From Flavobacterium ginsengisoli (GTDB lineage: Bacteria; Bacteroidota; Bacteroidia; Flavobacteriales; Flavobacteriaceae): 64,000 nucleotides of DNA. The position numbers and the translations under genes are program-made. The stretch is taken from assembly GCF_029625315.1 (NCBI RefSeq), contig NZ_CP121110.1, forward strand, positions 3,915,001 through 3,979,000, in the 5' to 3' direction. This document shows positions 37,621 to 46,821 of the stretch, piece after piece. The notes under the pieces were generated by a model. That model made no database searches, was not told the origin of the DNA, and saw nothing but the letters and a program-made list of their open reading frames with translations. Position 1 is the stretch's first letter. The number at the start of each line of letters is the position of its first letter.

Positions 37621-38763
37621 ATGAAATTCAATACAAAAGTTATTCACGGAGGACAGCATCATGATCCAAGTACAGGAGCTGTTATGCCGCCAGTGTATCA
37701 AACTTCAACATTTGTTCAAACAAGTCCAGGGAAACCTTTGGCAGATTACGAATATAGTAGAGCTTCAAACCCGACGCGTACGGCTTTAGAAGACGCTTTG
37801 GCTAGTATTGAAAACGGAACTCGCGGATTAGCATTTTCATCTGGTCTTGCTGCGACAGACTGTGTTTTAAGATCTTTTAAAGCCGGAGACGAAATCATTG
37901 CAATGGATGATTTGTACGGAGGAACATACAGAATGTTCTCTCGTGTTTATAAAGATTCGGGTATTAAATTTCATTTTGTGGATATGACGAATATCGAGAA
38001 ACTGAAAAGTTTAATTAACGAAAATACCAAGTTAATCTGGGTAGAAACGCCAACCAATCCGTTAATGAAATTGGCAGACATTCAAGATATAGCAAAAATC
38101 ACTCAAGAGAAAAAAATTCTTCTTGCGGTAGATAATACTTTTGCAACGCCTTATTTGCAAAAACCTTTAGATTTAGGAGCAGATATTGTAATGCATTCGG
38201 CTACAAAATATTTAGGAGGACACTCTGATGTTATTGCTGGAGCATTAATTGTAAAAGATGCTGAGCTTGGAGAGCAATTGCATTTTCAGCAATTTGCTAC
38301 TGGAGCAACACTTGGGCCGATGGATAGTTTTTTGGTTTTAAGAGGAATCAAAACTTTAGCTCTAAGAGTGCAGAGACATTGTGAAAATGGAGAAAAGGTA
38401 GTTGAATACTTGAGTAATCACCCAAAGATTAAAACAGTTTATTATCCAGGTTTGAAGAATCATCCGTTTCACGAAATTGCTAAGAAACAAATGAAAGCTT
38501 TTGGCGGAATGGTTTCTTTTGATTTTAAATCAGGAAAGAAAGAAGATTCGATTGCATTTTTAGAAAAACTGAAAGTCTTTACTTTAGCAGAGTCTCTTGG
38601 TGGAGTAGAATCATTGGCAAATCATCCAGCTTTAATGACGCATGCATCTATTCCTGCAGATAAAAGAGCAGAAGTTGGTATTACAGACGATTTAGTTCGA
38701 TTAAGCGTTGGTATTGAAGATGCAGAAGATTTAATTGCAGATTTAGAGCAAGCTTTAGCTTAA
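37621..38763 (+). CDS. Cystathionine gamma-synthase-type PLP enzyme
   Basis: A 380-residue enzyme of the Cys/Met metabolism PLP family. The PLP lysine is in MHSATKYLGGHSDVIAG, the substrate-binding YEYSRASNPTR near residue 50 and the C-terminal VRLSVGIEDAEDLIADL are as expected. It converts O-acyl-homoserine plus cysteine to cystathionine, or acts as a cystathionine lyase; the sequence alone does not separate metB from metC. It is a single gene ending at the long-stem terminator 38793-38840. Confidence 0.9.
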   Translation: MKFNTKVIHGGQHHDPSTGAVMPPVYQTSTFVQTSPGKPLADYEYSRASNPTRTALEDALASIENGTRGLAFSSGLAATDCVLRSFKAGDEIIAMDDLYGGTYRMFSRVYKDSGIKFHFVDMTNIEKLKSLINENTKLIWVETPTNPLMKLADIQDIAKITQEKKILLAVDNTFATPYLQKPLDLGADIVMHSATKYLGGHSDVIAGALIVKDAELGEQLHFQQFATGATLGPMDSFLVLRGIKTLALRVQRHCENGEKVVEYLSNHPKIKTVYYPGLKNHPFHEIAKKQMKAFGGMVSFDFKSGKKEDSIAFLEKLKVFTLAESLGGVESLANHPALMTHASIPADKRAEVGITDDLVRLSVGIEDAEDLIADLEQALA

Positions 38764-38792
38764 TAAATATATCTAAAAATAAAAATAAAAAT

Positions 38793-38840
38793 AAAAATCC
38801 CAAATTCCAATTTTAATTATTTTGGAATTTGGGATTTTTT
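38793..38840. terminator. Long-stem bidirectional terminator, AAATCCCAAATTCCAA family
   Basis: The stem AAAAATCCCAAATTCCAA / TTGGAATTTGGGATTTTT lies between the convergent genes at 37621-38763 and 38861-39652. It shares its stem words with the terminator at 23582-23622. Confidence 0.83.
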
Positions 38841-38860
38841 ATGTTGTAAATTTTCTTGAT

Positions 38861-39652
38861 TTAGAACTCTAAATAATAAATATATCCGAAGTTAAACCAA
38901 ACCTGCCAGTCGTTAGATTTGTTTTCTTTATAAATATCTTTATTTGGATTCAATCCGTCAATCCAATCTGAATTATACATAGAGAAACGAGTCTCAAACA
39001 TTAAATCGCTCAGTTCAGATAATTTGTAATGAACACCAACAGCAGCTGTTGCAGATAAAACTACGCCTGTTTCTGTAGAGAATCCATGTGCACGTCCATC
39101 AGATGGGGTTAAGTATTTTCCTGGAGTAACAGTAGGTAGTGTGATGTCTCCTAAATGAGATCCAACTTTTGCTGAATAATAGCTAACCTGAAATCCTAAA
39201 CTTCCATACGGACTAAGGCTACCAATTGTGTTTTCGTAATCGTGGATTTTCATAAAAGGAGAAAATTCTAACTGAGCACCTAAACCTAATATGCTAGAAC
39301 TTGCGTGCATATTTTTTAATTGCTGTGCAATTATTCCGTTAGGTTTTCTTTCAACCCATTCTCCATAATGTTTTAAAGTAGTTCTGCTGAAAGATAGATC
39401 AGTTCTTACTTTAAAATGCTCTGTAAAAAAACTTTCTCTATTGTTGTTGCTAGAAAAGTTAAGAAAGTGCATAATTCCAACACCAAAACCAGTGTTTCCT
39501 ACATTGGTATCGAAGTTGTGTCTTTCTCCAAAATCAGACTGTAATGTAACTGGTCCGGCATAAATTCCGATCTCTTGAGCTAGTCCTTGTGCTGATACAG
39601 CAGTTGATATGCCAAACAAGGCAAGTAATGTGATAAATAGGGGTTTAGACAT
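38861..39652 (-). CDS. Outer-membrane beta-barrel family protein
   Basis: A 263-residue protein with a signal peptide (residues 1-22, ending VSAQG) and alternating beta strands with C-terminal NDWQVWFNFGYIYYLEF, typical of a small OMP. Similar proteins in flavobacteria are annotated THC0290_0291 family; I recall them near glutamate dehydrogenase genes but cannot check that here. The ligand and function are unknown. It is divergent from gdhA, with 325 bases between the starts. Confidence 0.7.
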   Translation of the reverse strand: MSKPLFITLLALFGISTAVSAQGLAQEIGIYAGPVTLQSDFGERHNFDTNVGNTGFGVGIMHFLNFSSNNNRESFFTEHFKVRTDLSFSRTTLKHYGEWVERKPNGIIAQQLKNMHASSSILGLGAQLEFSPFMKIHDYENTIGSLSPYGSLGFQVSYYSAKVGSHLGDITLPTVTPGKYLTPSDGRAHGFSTETGVVLSATAAVGVHYKLSELSDLMFETRFSMYNSDWIDGLNPNKDIYKENKSNDWQVWFNFGYIYYLEF

Positions 39653-39877
39653 TTTTTAGGGCTTACAAATCACGGCAAATATATAAAAAACATAATCGAT
39701 TCAAAATATTAAATCGCTCTATTGAAAAATAACTAGCAAAATACTTAATTTACTAACTTTTAAAGAGTGATTTGCATGTAAACACCTACATGTAAAATGT
39801 GTTTTTTTGTAATGTTTGAAAAAAACACAAATCGATTCAAAAAAGTGAAAAATATAACATCGAATCATTATTTGATA

Positions 39878-39885
39878 TATCTTTG
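39878..39885 (+). promoter_or_regulatory. gdhA -7 promoter element
   Basis: TATCTTTG matches the flavobacterial TANNTTTG -7 box, 93 bases before the gdhA start. No exact TTTG was found at the -33 distance. Confidence 0.55.
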
Positions 39886-39896
39886 TCTGTTAAAAC

Positions 39897-39908
39897 GAAA
39901 ACGTTTTC
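39897..39908. promoter_or_regulatory. Perfect 12-base palindrome, candidate operator of gdhA
   Basis: GAAAACGTTTTC lies 12 bases after the gdhA -7 box, close to the expected transcription start. LacI-family operators in Bacteroidota often have such AACGTT-centred palindromes. No such regulator gene is adjacent. Confidence 0.45.
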
Positions 39909-39977
39909 TTAAACATGATTTCTTATTTTTATAAGAGTAAAGATTAAACTTAATTATCTGAAAAATTTATTTCAAAG

Positions 39978-41321
39978 ATGGAACAAAAAATAAATGAATT
40001 TATGGCTCTAATTGAGTCAAAAAATCCAAACGAGCCAGAATTTCTTCAAGCTGTTAGAGAATTTGCTGAAACTGTAATTCCTTTTATATCAGAACGTAAA
40101 AAATACGATGGGAAGAATATACTTCTAAGAATCGCTGAACCAGAGAGATCAATTATATTTAGAGTTCCGTGGGTAGACGATAAAGGAGAAATTATTGTAA
40201 ACAGAGGTTTTAGAATTCAGATGAACTCTGCAATTGGACCTTATAAAGGAGGAATTAGATTTCACCATACAGTAAATTTATCAGTTTTAAAATTCCTTGC
40301 TTTCGAACAAGTTTTCAAAAACAGTTTGACAACTCTTCCAATGGGCGGAGGTAAAGGTGGTTCTGATTTTGACCCAGAAGGAAAATCAGATGGCGAAATT
40401 ATGCGTTTCTGCCAATCGTTTATGACAGAATTATGCCGTCATATTGGTCCAGATCTTGACGTTCCAGCTGGAGATATTGGTGTAGGAGCAAGAGAAATTG
40501 GATATTTGTTTGGCCAATACAAAAGAATTAGAAATGAATTTACGGGAGTTTTAACTGGAAAAGGTTTGGCTTACGGTGGTTCATTGATTAGACCAGAAGC
40601 AACAGGATATGGAGTAGTTTACTTTACAGATCAAATGCTTCGTACAATTGGTCATGAAATTAAAGGTAAAAGAGTTGCTATTTCTGGATTCGGAAATGTG
40701 GCTTGGGGAGTTGCTTTAAAAGTAAATGAATTAGGAGGTAAAGTAGTTACTATTTCTGGACCTGATGGTTATATTTATGATGAAGAAGGTATTTCTGGAG
40801 AAAAAATTGACCATATGGTTGAAATGAGAGCTACTGGAGATAATAGAGCAGAAAGATATTTGGAGAAATATCCAAATGCTATTTTCCATAAAGGAAAAAG
40901 CCCTTGGGAAGTAAAAGTAGATATCGCTATTCCTTGCGCTACTCAAAACGAGTTAAATGGAGATGATGCTAAGAAGTTAATTGATAATGGCGTTTTATGT
41001 GTTACAGAAGCCGCAAATATGCCTTCTACATTAGATGCTATTAAACTTTTCTTAGACAATAAAGTATTATTCGCACCAGGAAAAGCCGCAAATGCTGGAG
41101 GTGTTGTCGCTTCTGGATTAGAAATGACTCAAAACTCAATACGTTTAAACTGGACTAGTGAAGAAGTAGACTTGAGATTGAAAGAAATCATGATCGGAAT
41201 TCATAACCAATGTAAAAAATACGGTGCAGAAGAAGACGGATATGTTAACTACGTAAAAGGAGCTAATATTGCCGGATTTGTAAAAGTTGCCGATGCTATG
41301 CTTGCTCAAGGTGTAGTTTAA
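39978..41321 (+). CDS. gdhA: NADP-specific glutamate dehydrogenase
   Basis: A 447-residue cytoplasmic enzyme, of normal length for the hexameric NADP type. It makes glutamate from 2-oxoglutarate and ammonium. The signature LPMGGGKGGSDFDP with the catalytic lysine, the DVPAGDIGVGAREIGYLFGQYK segment and the Rossmann motif ISGFGNVAWG are all present, with AAKANAGGV-like KAANAGGVVASGLEM near the end. It is a single gene with a hairpin at its end. Confidence 0.96.
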   Translation: MEQKINEFMALIESKNPNEPEFLQAVREFAETVIPFISERKKYDGKNILLRIAEPERSIIFRVPWVDDKGEIIVNRGFRIQMNSAIGPYKGGIRFHHTVNLSVLKFLAFEQVFKNSLTTLPMGGGKGGSDFDPEGKSDGEIMRFCQSFMTELCRHIGPDLDVPAGDIGVGAREIGYLFGQYKRIRNEFTGVLTGKGLAYGGSLIRPEATGYGVVYFTDQMLRTIGHEIKGKRVAISGFGNVAWGVALKVNELGGKVVTISGPDGYIYDEEGISGEKIDHMVEMRATGDNRAERYLEKYPNAIFHKGKSPWEVKVDIAIPCATQNELNGDDAKKLIDNGVLCVTEAANMPSTLDAIKLFLDNKVLFAPGKAANAGGVVASGLEMTQNSIRLNWTSEEVDLRLKEIMIGIHNQCKKYGAEEDGYVNYVKGANIAGFVKVADAMLAQGVV

Positions 41322-41344
41322 GATTTAATTACAATAATTAGAAA

Positions 41345-41382
41345 TGCCCTCGTTATCTTCATAAGATATCGGGGGTATTTTA
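41345..41382 (+). terminator. Probable gdhA terminator
   Basis: The imperfect stem GCCCTCGTTATCTT / AAGATATCGGGGGT with a CAT loop is followed by ATTTTATTT. It is weaker than the other terminators here. Confidence 0.55.
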
Positions 41383-41417
41383 TTTGTACTAAAAATTAAA
41401 TAAAATTCCGTTTGTAG

Positions 41418-41425
41418 TATATTTG
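41418..41425 (+). promoter_or_regulatory. porZ -7 promoter element
   Basis: TATATTTG matches TANNTTTG and lies 18 bases before the chosen porZ start. No good TTTG box was found upstream at the usual distance. Confidence 0.5.
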
Positions 41426-41443
41426 TCTATTCGAATACATTAT

Positions 41444-43728
41444 ATGATGAAAAAAGTTTTTTTCTGCGGTTTGTTTTTACTTCTAATTCAGTTTTGCATG
41501 GCGCAGGGCAAATTGTCTTGGCAAGGTTATTTTTCATTTAATGAAGTAAAGGATATCTCAGAATCAACGACAGCTGTAATAGCGACTTCAGAAAATGCAT
41601 TGTTTTCAAGAAACGTAACGACAAATATCCTTAAATCGATTACTACAGTTGACGGACTTTCAGGTCAGACAATTTCTGCAGTTTACTACAGCGAAGCATT
41701 CAAAAAAACAATAGTTGGCTATGAAAATGGATTAATGATTTTAATTAATGATGCTGACGGAAGTATGTTGAAAGTCGTTGATATTATTAATAAACAACTG
41801 CCGGCAAATACTAAAAAAATCAATCACTTTATGGAGAATAATGGATTGATATATGTTTCTTGCGATTTTGGAATTGTTCAATTCAATCTTAAAACTTCAC
41901 AATTCGGAGACACTTATTTTATTGGTGATAATGGAGCAGAAATAAGTGTAAAACAAACGGCAATGTTTAACGGATTTATTTTTGCGGCCACTTCTAGCGG
42001 TATTAGAAAAGCTGATAGTGCAAACGCTAATCTTGTAGATTTTAGTCAATGGTCAATTGTAAATGGAGGAGATTGGTCTAGTGTTGAAGCTTTAGATACA
42101 GAACTTATTGCAATAAATAGTTCTGGATATATTCATCGATTCAATTCAAATGTATTTGTGGGCTTTTTGCAATTACCTCAAGCGGCTATTGATGCAAGAG
42201 TAAAAAATCATAATTTATTTGTTACAACCGCCAATACTGTTTATGTCTATAATAATCAAATGGTATTGAATAGGCAAATTACAAATGCTCAGGTTTTAGA
42301 TAATAGTTTGAATTTTAGTTGCGCAACCGCAGTTGGGGATCAGATTTTCATCGGGACAAAAGAAAAAGGTTTGTTTGTTTCTTCGTTAAATAACGTCACG
42401 GTTTTCGAAAATAGTACTCCAAGTGGACCAGTACGCAACAATATTTTTTCTGTAGATGCTGGTTCAAATGTTTTGTGGGCAGTATATGGAGATTACGATG
42501 CTGTGTACAACCCTTATCCTTTAGATAGTTACGGAATTAGTCGCTTTAATGCTTCTGGATGGTTAAATATTCCATATTCTGATGTTTTTGACGCAAAATC
42601 AATAACCAGAATTTATATCAATCCGAATAACGAAAAGCAAGTTTATGCCGGTTCTTTTTTTCTGGATTGTTGAAGATTGAAAATGATGTTCCAACTCTTT
42701 TGTATAATGAAAAAAACAGCGGTTTGGAGTCAATTACAACAGAAGGTCCAAATTATATAGATGTTCGAATTAATGCAACTGCTTTTGATAAAACTGGAAA
42801 TCTTTGGGTGACCAATAGTAGAATCAATAACGGATTGAAAGTTTTAAAAACAAATGGGCAATGGGGCAGCTATTCGATGGTCGCAATATCAGAAGATGTG
42901 GGGGAAGAGAATTATTCGAGTATAGTAATAGATCGCAATAATGTAAAGTGGATCGGGACTTATAAAACTGGAGTTGTCGGATTTAATGAAAGCACTAATA
43001 CCTTTAAAAAAATGACTTTTGGTGCTGATGCTGGTAATTTGCCAATTGCAGATGTAAGGGCGATAGCTTTAGATATAAAAAATCAACTTTGGATTGGAAC
43101 GACAAAGGGTTTGAGAGTTTTGTCTAACGTCTCGAGTTTTCAATCTGAAAGTCAGCTAAAAGCAAATCCAATTATTATTACAGAAGATAATTTGGCTCAA
43201 GAATTATTATACGAGCAGTTTGTAACTTCTATTGCGGTTGATGGGGCAAATAACAAATGGATCGGAACTGCAGATTCTGGAGTATTTATGGTTTCGCCAA
43301 ATGGACAGGAAACAAAATATCATTTTACGATAAACAATTCGCCATTGCCAAGTAATTATGTAAATGATATTAAGATAAATGGTAGAACAGGAGAAGTTTT
43401 TATTGCAACCAGTAAAGGATTGGTTTCGTTTGGCGGAATTTCAACAGATGCCAATGAAGATTTAAGTAATGTTTATGTTTATCCAAATCCAGTTCGTCCT
43501 AATTACACAGGAACCGTTAAAGTTGCAGGATTAATTGATAAGGCAAATGTCAAAATTACTGACATTGAGGGTAATTTAGTTTACGAAGTAACATCTTCGG
43601 GCGGAACAATCGAATGGGACACAACTGCTTTCGGAAGATATAAAGTAGCATCTGGAGTTTACATGGTTTTTATTTCTGCTCAAGACGGAGGCGAAACTAA
43701 AGTTAAAAAAGTGATGATTATTCGGTAG
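41444..43728 (+). CDS. porZ: PorZ-like type IX secretion protein (beta-propellers plus sorting domain), frame break
   Basis: About 761 residues. A signal peptide (ends QFCMAQG) leads into two-component-regulator-type beta-propeller repeats over most of the length (for example NLWVTNSRINNGLKV and DIKNQLWIGTTKGLRVLSNV). The protein ends with a type A C-terminal sorting domain (VYVYPNPVRPNY and ending KKVMIIR). Length and order match PorZ, the T9SS surface protein that binds anionic LPS in Porphyromonas. The frame breaks in the T run 42655-42661: one more T gives AGSFFSGLLKIENDVP. Its last 420 bases are copied at 46315-46735. Confidence 0.72.
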
Positions 43729-43785
43729 AAAAGTAACATCTTTGAACCCCAAAATAAATTAAACTCGAAACAAGTCTTTGCCTAC

Positions 43786-45234
43786 ATGCTTTTTAATTCT
43801 TTAAATTTTGCAATTTTTTTGCCAATTGTATTTTTCCTTTATTGGTTTGTTGTAAATAAATCACTAAAATCACAAAACATATTATTACTTGTGGCGAGTT
43901 ATTTTTTTTATGCTTGCTGGGATTGGAGGTTTTTGTTTTTATTGATGTTCTCTATTGCTTTAGATTTTTTCTCTGGAATAAAAATAGCAGAATCTAGTAA
44001 TCAAACTACACGCAAATTTTGGTTTTGGTTGAGTATATCAATAAATCTTGGCTTTTTAGGCTTTTTTAAGTACTATAATTTCTTTGTTGAATCTTTTACG
44101 GAAGGTGTAGCTAATTTTGGTTTCAAGATAAATCCTCTGACACTAGATATTTTGTTGCCAGTTGGAATTTCATTTTATACTTTTCATGGTTTGTCATATG
44201 TTATTGATATTTACAAAGAAAGAATACCAGCAGAAAAAAATATTGTGGATTATTCTGTTTTTGTAAGCTTTTTTCCTTTGCTTGTCGCTGGGCCTATTGA
44301 ACGAGCAACTCATCTTTTGCCACAAATTAAAAGAGAGAGACAATTTGATTATGAAAAGGCGGTTGATGGACTGAGACAAATTTTATGGGGATTATTTAAA
44401 AAAATTGTAATTGCTGATCAATGTGCTCAATATGCAAATGATATTTTTAATCATTCTTCTGAATATTCTGGGAGTACGCTTGTTCTTGGTGCAGTTTTTT
44501 TTGCTTTTCAAATTTATGGTGATTTTTCAGGTTACTCAGATATCGCGCTTGGAACAGCGCGTCTCTTAGGTATAGATTTATTGAGGAATTTTGCTTTTCC
44601 TTATTTTTCAAGAGATATTGCAGAGTTTTGGCGAAGATGGCATATTTCACTATCAAGTTGGTTTAGAGATTATCTGTATATTCCTCTTGGAGGAAGTAAA
44701 GTTGGAATGTGGCAGAAAATTCGCAATACATTTGTGATTTTTTTGGTTAGTGGATTTTGGCATGGTGCAAATTGGACTTTTATTATTTGGGGGCTTTTGC
44801 ATGCATTATATATTATGCCTTCAATTATTTTTCAGACCAATAGAAAAAATATTGATATTGTAGCTAAAGGTAAATTTTTGCCAAGCATTAAAGAAGTTTT
44901 TCAAGTTGCTCTAACATTTAGTTTGGTGGTTTTTGCATGGATTTTTTTTCGAGCAAATAATGTTGAACATGCGTTGGATTATATTTCTAAAATATTTTCA
45001 AGTTCATTGTTTACTTCTGTTAAATATGATGGTGATGATTTTAAGAAGGTATTATTTCTTCTTTTGTTTATTTTTATGGCCATTGAATGGTTGGGTAGAG
45101 AAAATCAATTTGCGATAGCAAAATTGGGGCAAAGTTGGAAGCCTGTTTTTCGCTATTTATTTTATTACATGATTTTAATAGCTATTTTTTGGTTTTGTGG
45201 TAAAAAAGAACAATTTATTTATTTTCAATTTTAA
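43786..45234 (+). CDS. MBOAT family O-acyltransferase, copy 1
   Basis: A 482-residue multi-spanning inner-membrane protein of the AlgI/DltB/PatA type. These proteins move acyl groups, usually acetyl, across the membrane for transfer to an extracytoplasmic glycan. Landmarks are the conserved WRRWHISLS, RDYLYIPLGGSK and the catalytic histidine region SGFWHGANWTFIIWG. The start at 43786 follows porZ by 57 bases. The SGNH partner gene starts 3 bases after its stop. It is a close paralogue of the gene at 46822-48270, with uneven identity along the length. Confidence 0.93.
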   Translation: MLFNSLNFAIFLPIVFFLYWFVVNKSLKSQNILLLVASYFFYACWDWRFLFLLMFSIALDFFSGIKIAESSNQTTRKFWFWLSISINLGFLGFFKYYNFFVESFTEGVANFGFKINPLTLDILLPVGISFYTFHGLSYVIDIYKERIPAEKNIVDYSVFVSFFPLLVAGPIERATHLLPQIKRERQFDYEKAVDGLRQILWGLFKKIVIADQCAQYANDIFNHSSEYSGSTLVLGAVFFAFQIYGDFSGYSDIALGTARLLGIDLLRNFAFPYFSRDIAEFWRRWHISLSSWFRDYLYIPLGGSKVGMWQKIRNTFVIFLVSGFWHGANWTFIIWGLLHALYIMPSIIFQTNRKNIDIVAKGKFLPSIKEVFQVALTFSLVVFAWIFFRANNVEHALDYISKIFSSSLFTSVKYDGDDFKKVLFLLLFIFMAIEWLGRENQFAIAKLGQSWKPVFRYLFYYMILIAIFWFCGKKEQFIYFQF

Positions 45235-45237
45235 TGC

Positions 45238-46197
45238 ATGAAAAAGTTTCTCTTTAAAACTTTATATTTCTTTTTGCCAATTATAATTATCTCTTACCCA
45301 TTTGATTATATTGTTTCGTCTTATTTAAATAAATCTAATCGATCTCTGGGGGAATTTGAAGTTATGGATGATATTTATAATTCAAAAGCAAATTGTGATA
45401 TAGCAATTTATGGGTCTTCAAGAGCTTGGGTTCATTTTGATCCTAAAATCATCAGTGATTCCCTAAATTGTAAAGTTTATAATTTTGGAAATGATGGGCA
45501 TGCATTTGATTTACTGTATTTACGTCATTTGGAATTCCTGAAGCATAATAATAAGCCTAAAACAATAATTCTTTCAGTTGATGTATTGTCTTTTCGTAAT
45601 CCTACTGGCTTGTATGAAGCAGGTCAATATCTACCATATATGCTATGGAATTTTGATATTGAGAGGTATACACGCTCTTATAATTATTATAGTAGATTAG
45701 AATACTTTATTCCGGCCGTTCGGTATTCAGGAAAAAGGGATGAATTGAAAATTGTTTCGGAATATATAACCAAGGGAGTGCCAGCTGAAAAATATAGACA
45801 TAATGGATATTTAGGTATGGACTTGGAATGGAATGGTGATTTTGACAGAGTTAAGGCTAAAATGCAAGCATATAGAATTAAATGGGATCAAGAAAGGATA
45901 AATCTTTTTGATAAGTTTGTTAACGAGTGTAAAGAAATGGAAATCAATTTGATTTTGGTATATACTCCAGAATATATAGAAGGTCAGAAATTTGTGACAA
46001 ACAGAAAGGAACTAATCAAACTTTACAAGAAATTTGCTAAAAAATATAATTTAAAATTTTATGATTATTCAAATGATGAAATTTGTTTTGATAAGACGCT
46101 TTTTTATAATGCAATTCATATGAATAAAAAAGTCGCTGAAATTTTCACAAGTAAATTTTCACATGTCTTAAAAACAGAATTAAAGATTGATAGGTAA
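45238..46197 (+). CDS. SGNH-type acyltransferase partner protein, copy 1
   Basis: A 319-residue protein with an N-terminal membrane anchor (FLFKTLYFFLPIIIISYPF). The first SGNH block is IAIYGSSRAWVHFDP, with Ser in GSS, and the last block has NAIHMNKKVAEIFTSKF with the expected His. By position it is the periplasmic partner of the MBOAT protein, like DltD or AlgJ/AlgX. It starts 3 bases past the MBOAT stop. The target glycan is unknown. It is not clearly homologous along its length to the SGNH gene of the second pair. Confidence 0.78.
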   Translation: MKKFLFKTLYFFLPIIIISYPFDYIVSSYLNKSNRSLGEFEVMDDIYNSKANCDIAIYGSSRAWVHFDPKIISDSLNCKVYNFGNDGHAFDLLYLRHLEFLKHNNKPKTIILSVDVLSFRNPTGLYEAGQYLPYMLWNFDIERYTRSYNYYSRLEYFIPAVRYSGKRDELKIVSEYITKGVPAEKYRHNGYLGMDLEWNGDFDRVKAKMQAYRIKWDQERINLFDKFVNECKEMEINLILVYTPEYIEGQKFVTNRKELIKLYKKFAKKYNLKFYDYSNDEICFDKTLFYNAIHMNKKVAEIFTSKFSHVLKTELKIDR

Positions 46198-46258
46198 TTT
46201 AGAAATCAGTTTTTGGCTTGAAAAAGTTTTTAATTTAGAAAAGTAGAAAAAATAAGCG

Positions 46259-46780
46259 ATGCAAGTCAAAACCAAAGCGATAGTAATCTCGTCCTTAAAT
46301 TATGATTTCACCAAATGGGTAGGAAACAAAATATCTTTTACAATAAACAATTTGCCATTACCAAGTAATTATGTAACTGATATTAAGATAAATGGTAGGA
46401 CAAGAGAGGTTTTTATTGCAACCAGTAAGGAATTGGTTTCATTTGGCGGAATTTCAACAGATGCCAATGAAGATTTGAGCAATGTTTATGTTTATCCAAA
46501 TCTGGTTCGTCCTACTTACACAGCAACCGTTAAAGTTGCAGGATTGATTGATAAGGCAAATGTTAAAATTACCGATATTGAAGGGAATTTAGTTTACAAA
46601 GTAACATCTTTGGGCAGAACAATCGAATGGGACACAACTGCTTTCGGAAGATATAAAGTAGCATCTGGAGTTTATATGGTTTTTATTTCCGTACAAGACG
46701 GAGTCGAAACTAAAGTTAAAAGTGATGATTATTCGATGAAGTATCATTTTTATTTGTTTTTTTGCCCAGCAAAAAATTAA
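46259..46780 (+). pseudogene. Chimeric relic: 5' end of recO fused to 3' end of porZ
   Basis: The first 42 bases or so copy the start of reco (MQVKTKAIVISSL), and from about 46305 the DNA copies the porZ 3' end, from PLPSNYV through GVYMVFIS. The porZ-like part is roughly nine-tenths identical to 43316-43725. Decay is visible: NPVRP has become NLVRP, several Gly residues are replaced, and two A residues are missing before the last codons, so the KVMIIR tail is lost. The frame stays open for 173 codons by chance of a one-base loss in the join area. There is no signal peptide, so it cannot be a working sorting-domain protein. Confidence 0.85.
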
Positions 46781-46821
46781 GTATTATACTTACTATTATT
46801 TCTGAACTAAAAAAACAAGGA

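Larger units (their letters stand above)
39653..39977. other. Divergent promoter region between the OMP gene and gdhA
   Basis: This 325-base AT-rich region contains the gdhA -7 box, the palindrome at 39897-39908, and AATCGATTCAAAA as a direct repeat at about 39693 and 39831. No gene is visible. Confidence 0.6.

Noticed and set aside
46259..46780. A functional small T9SS sorting-domain protein
   Set aside because: It has no signal peptide, begins with recO codons, lacks the final sorting-domain residues and has lost conserved Pro and Gly. It fits a duplication relic.
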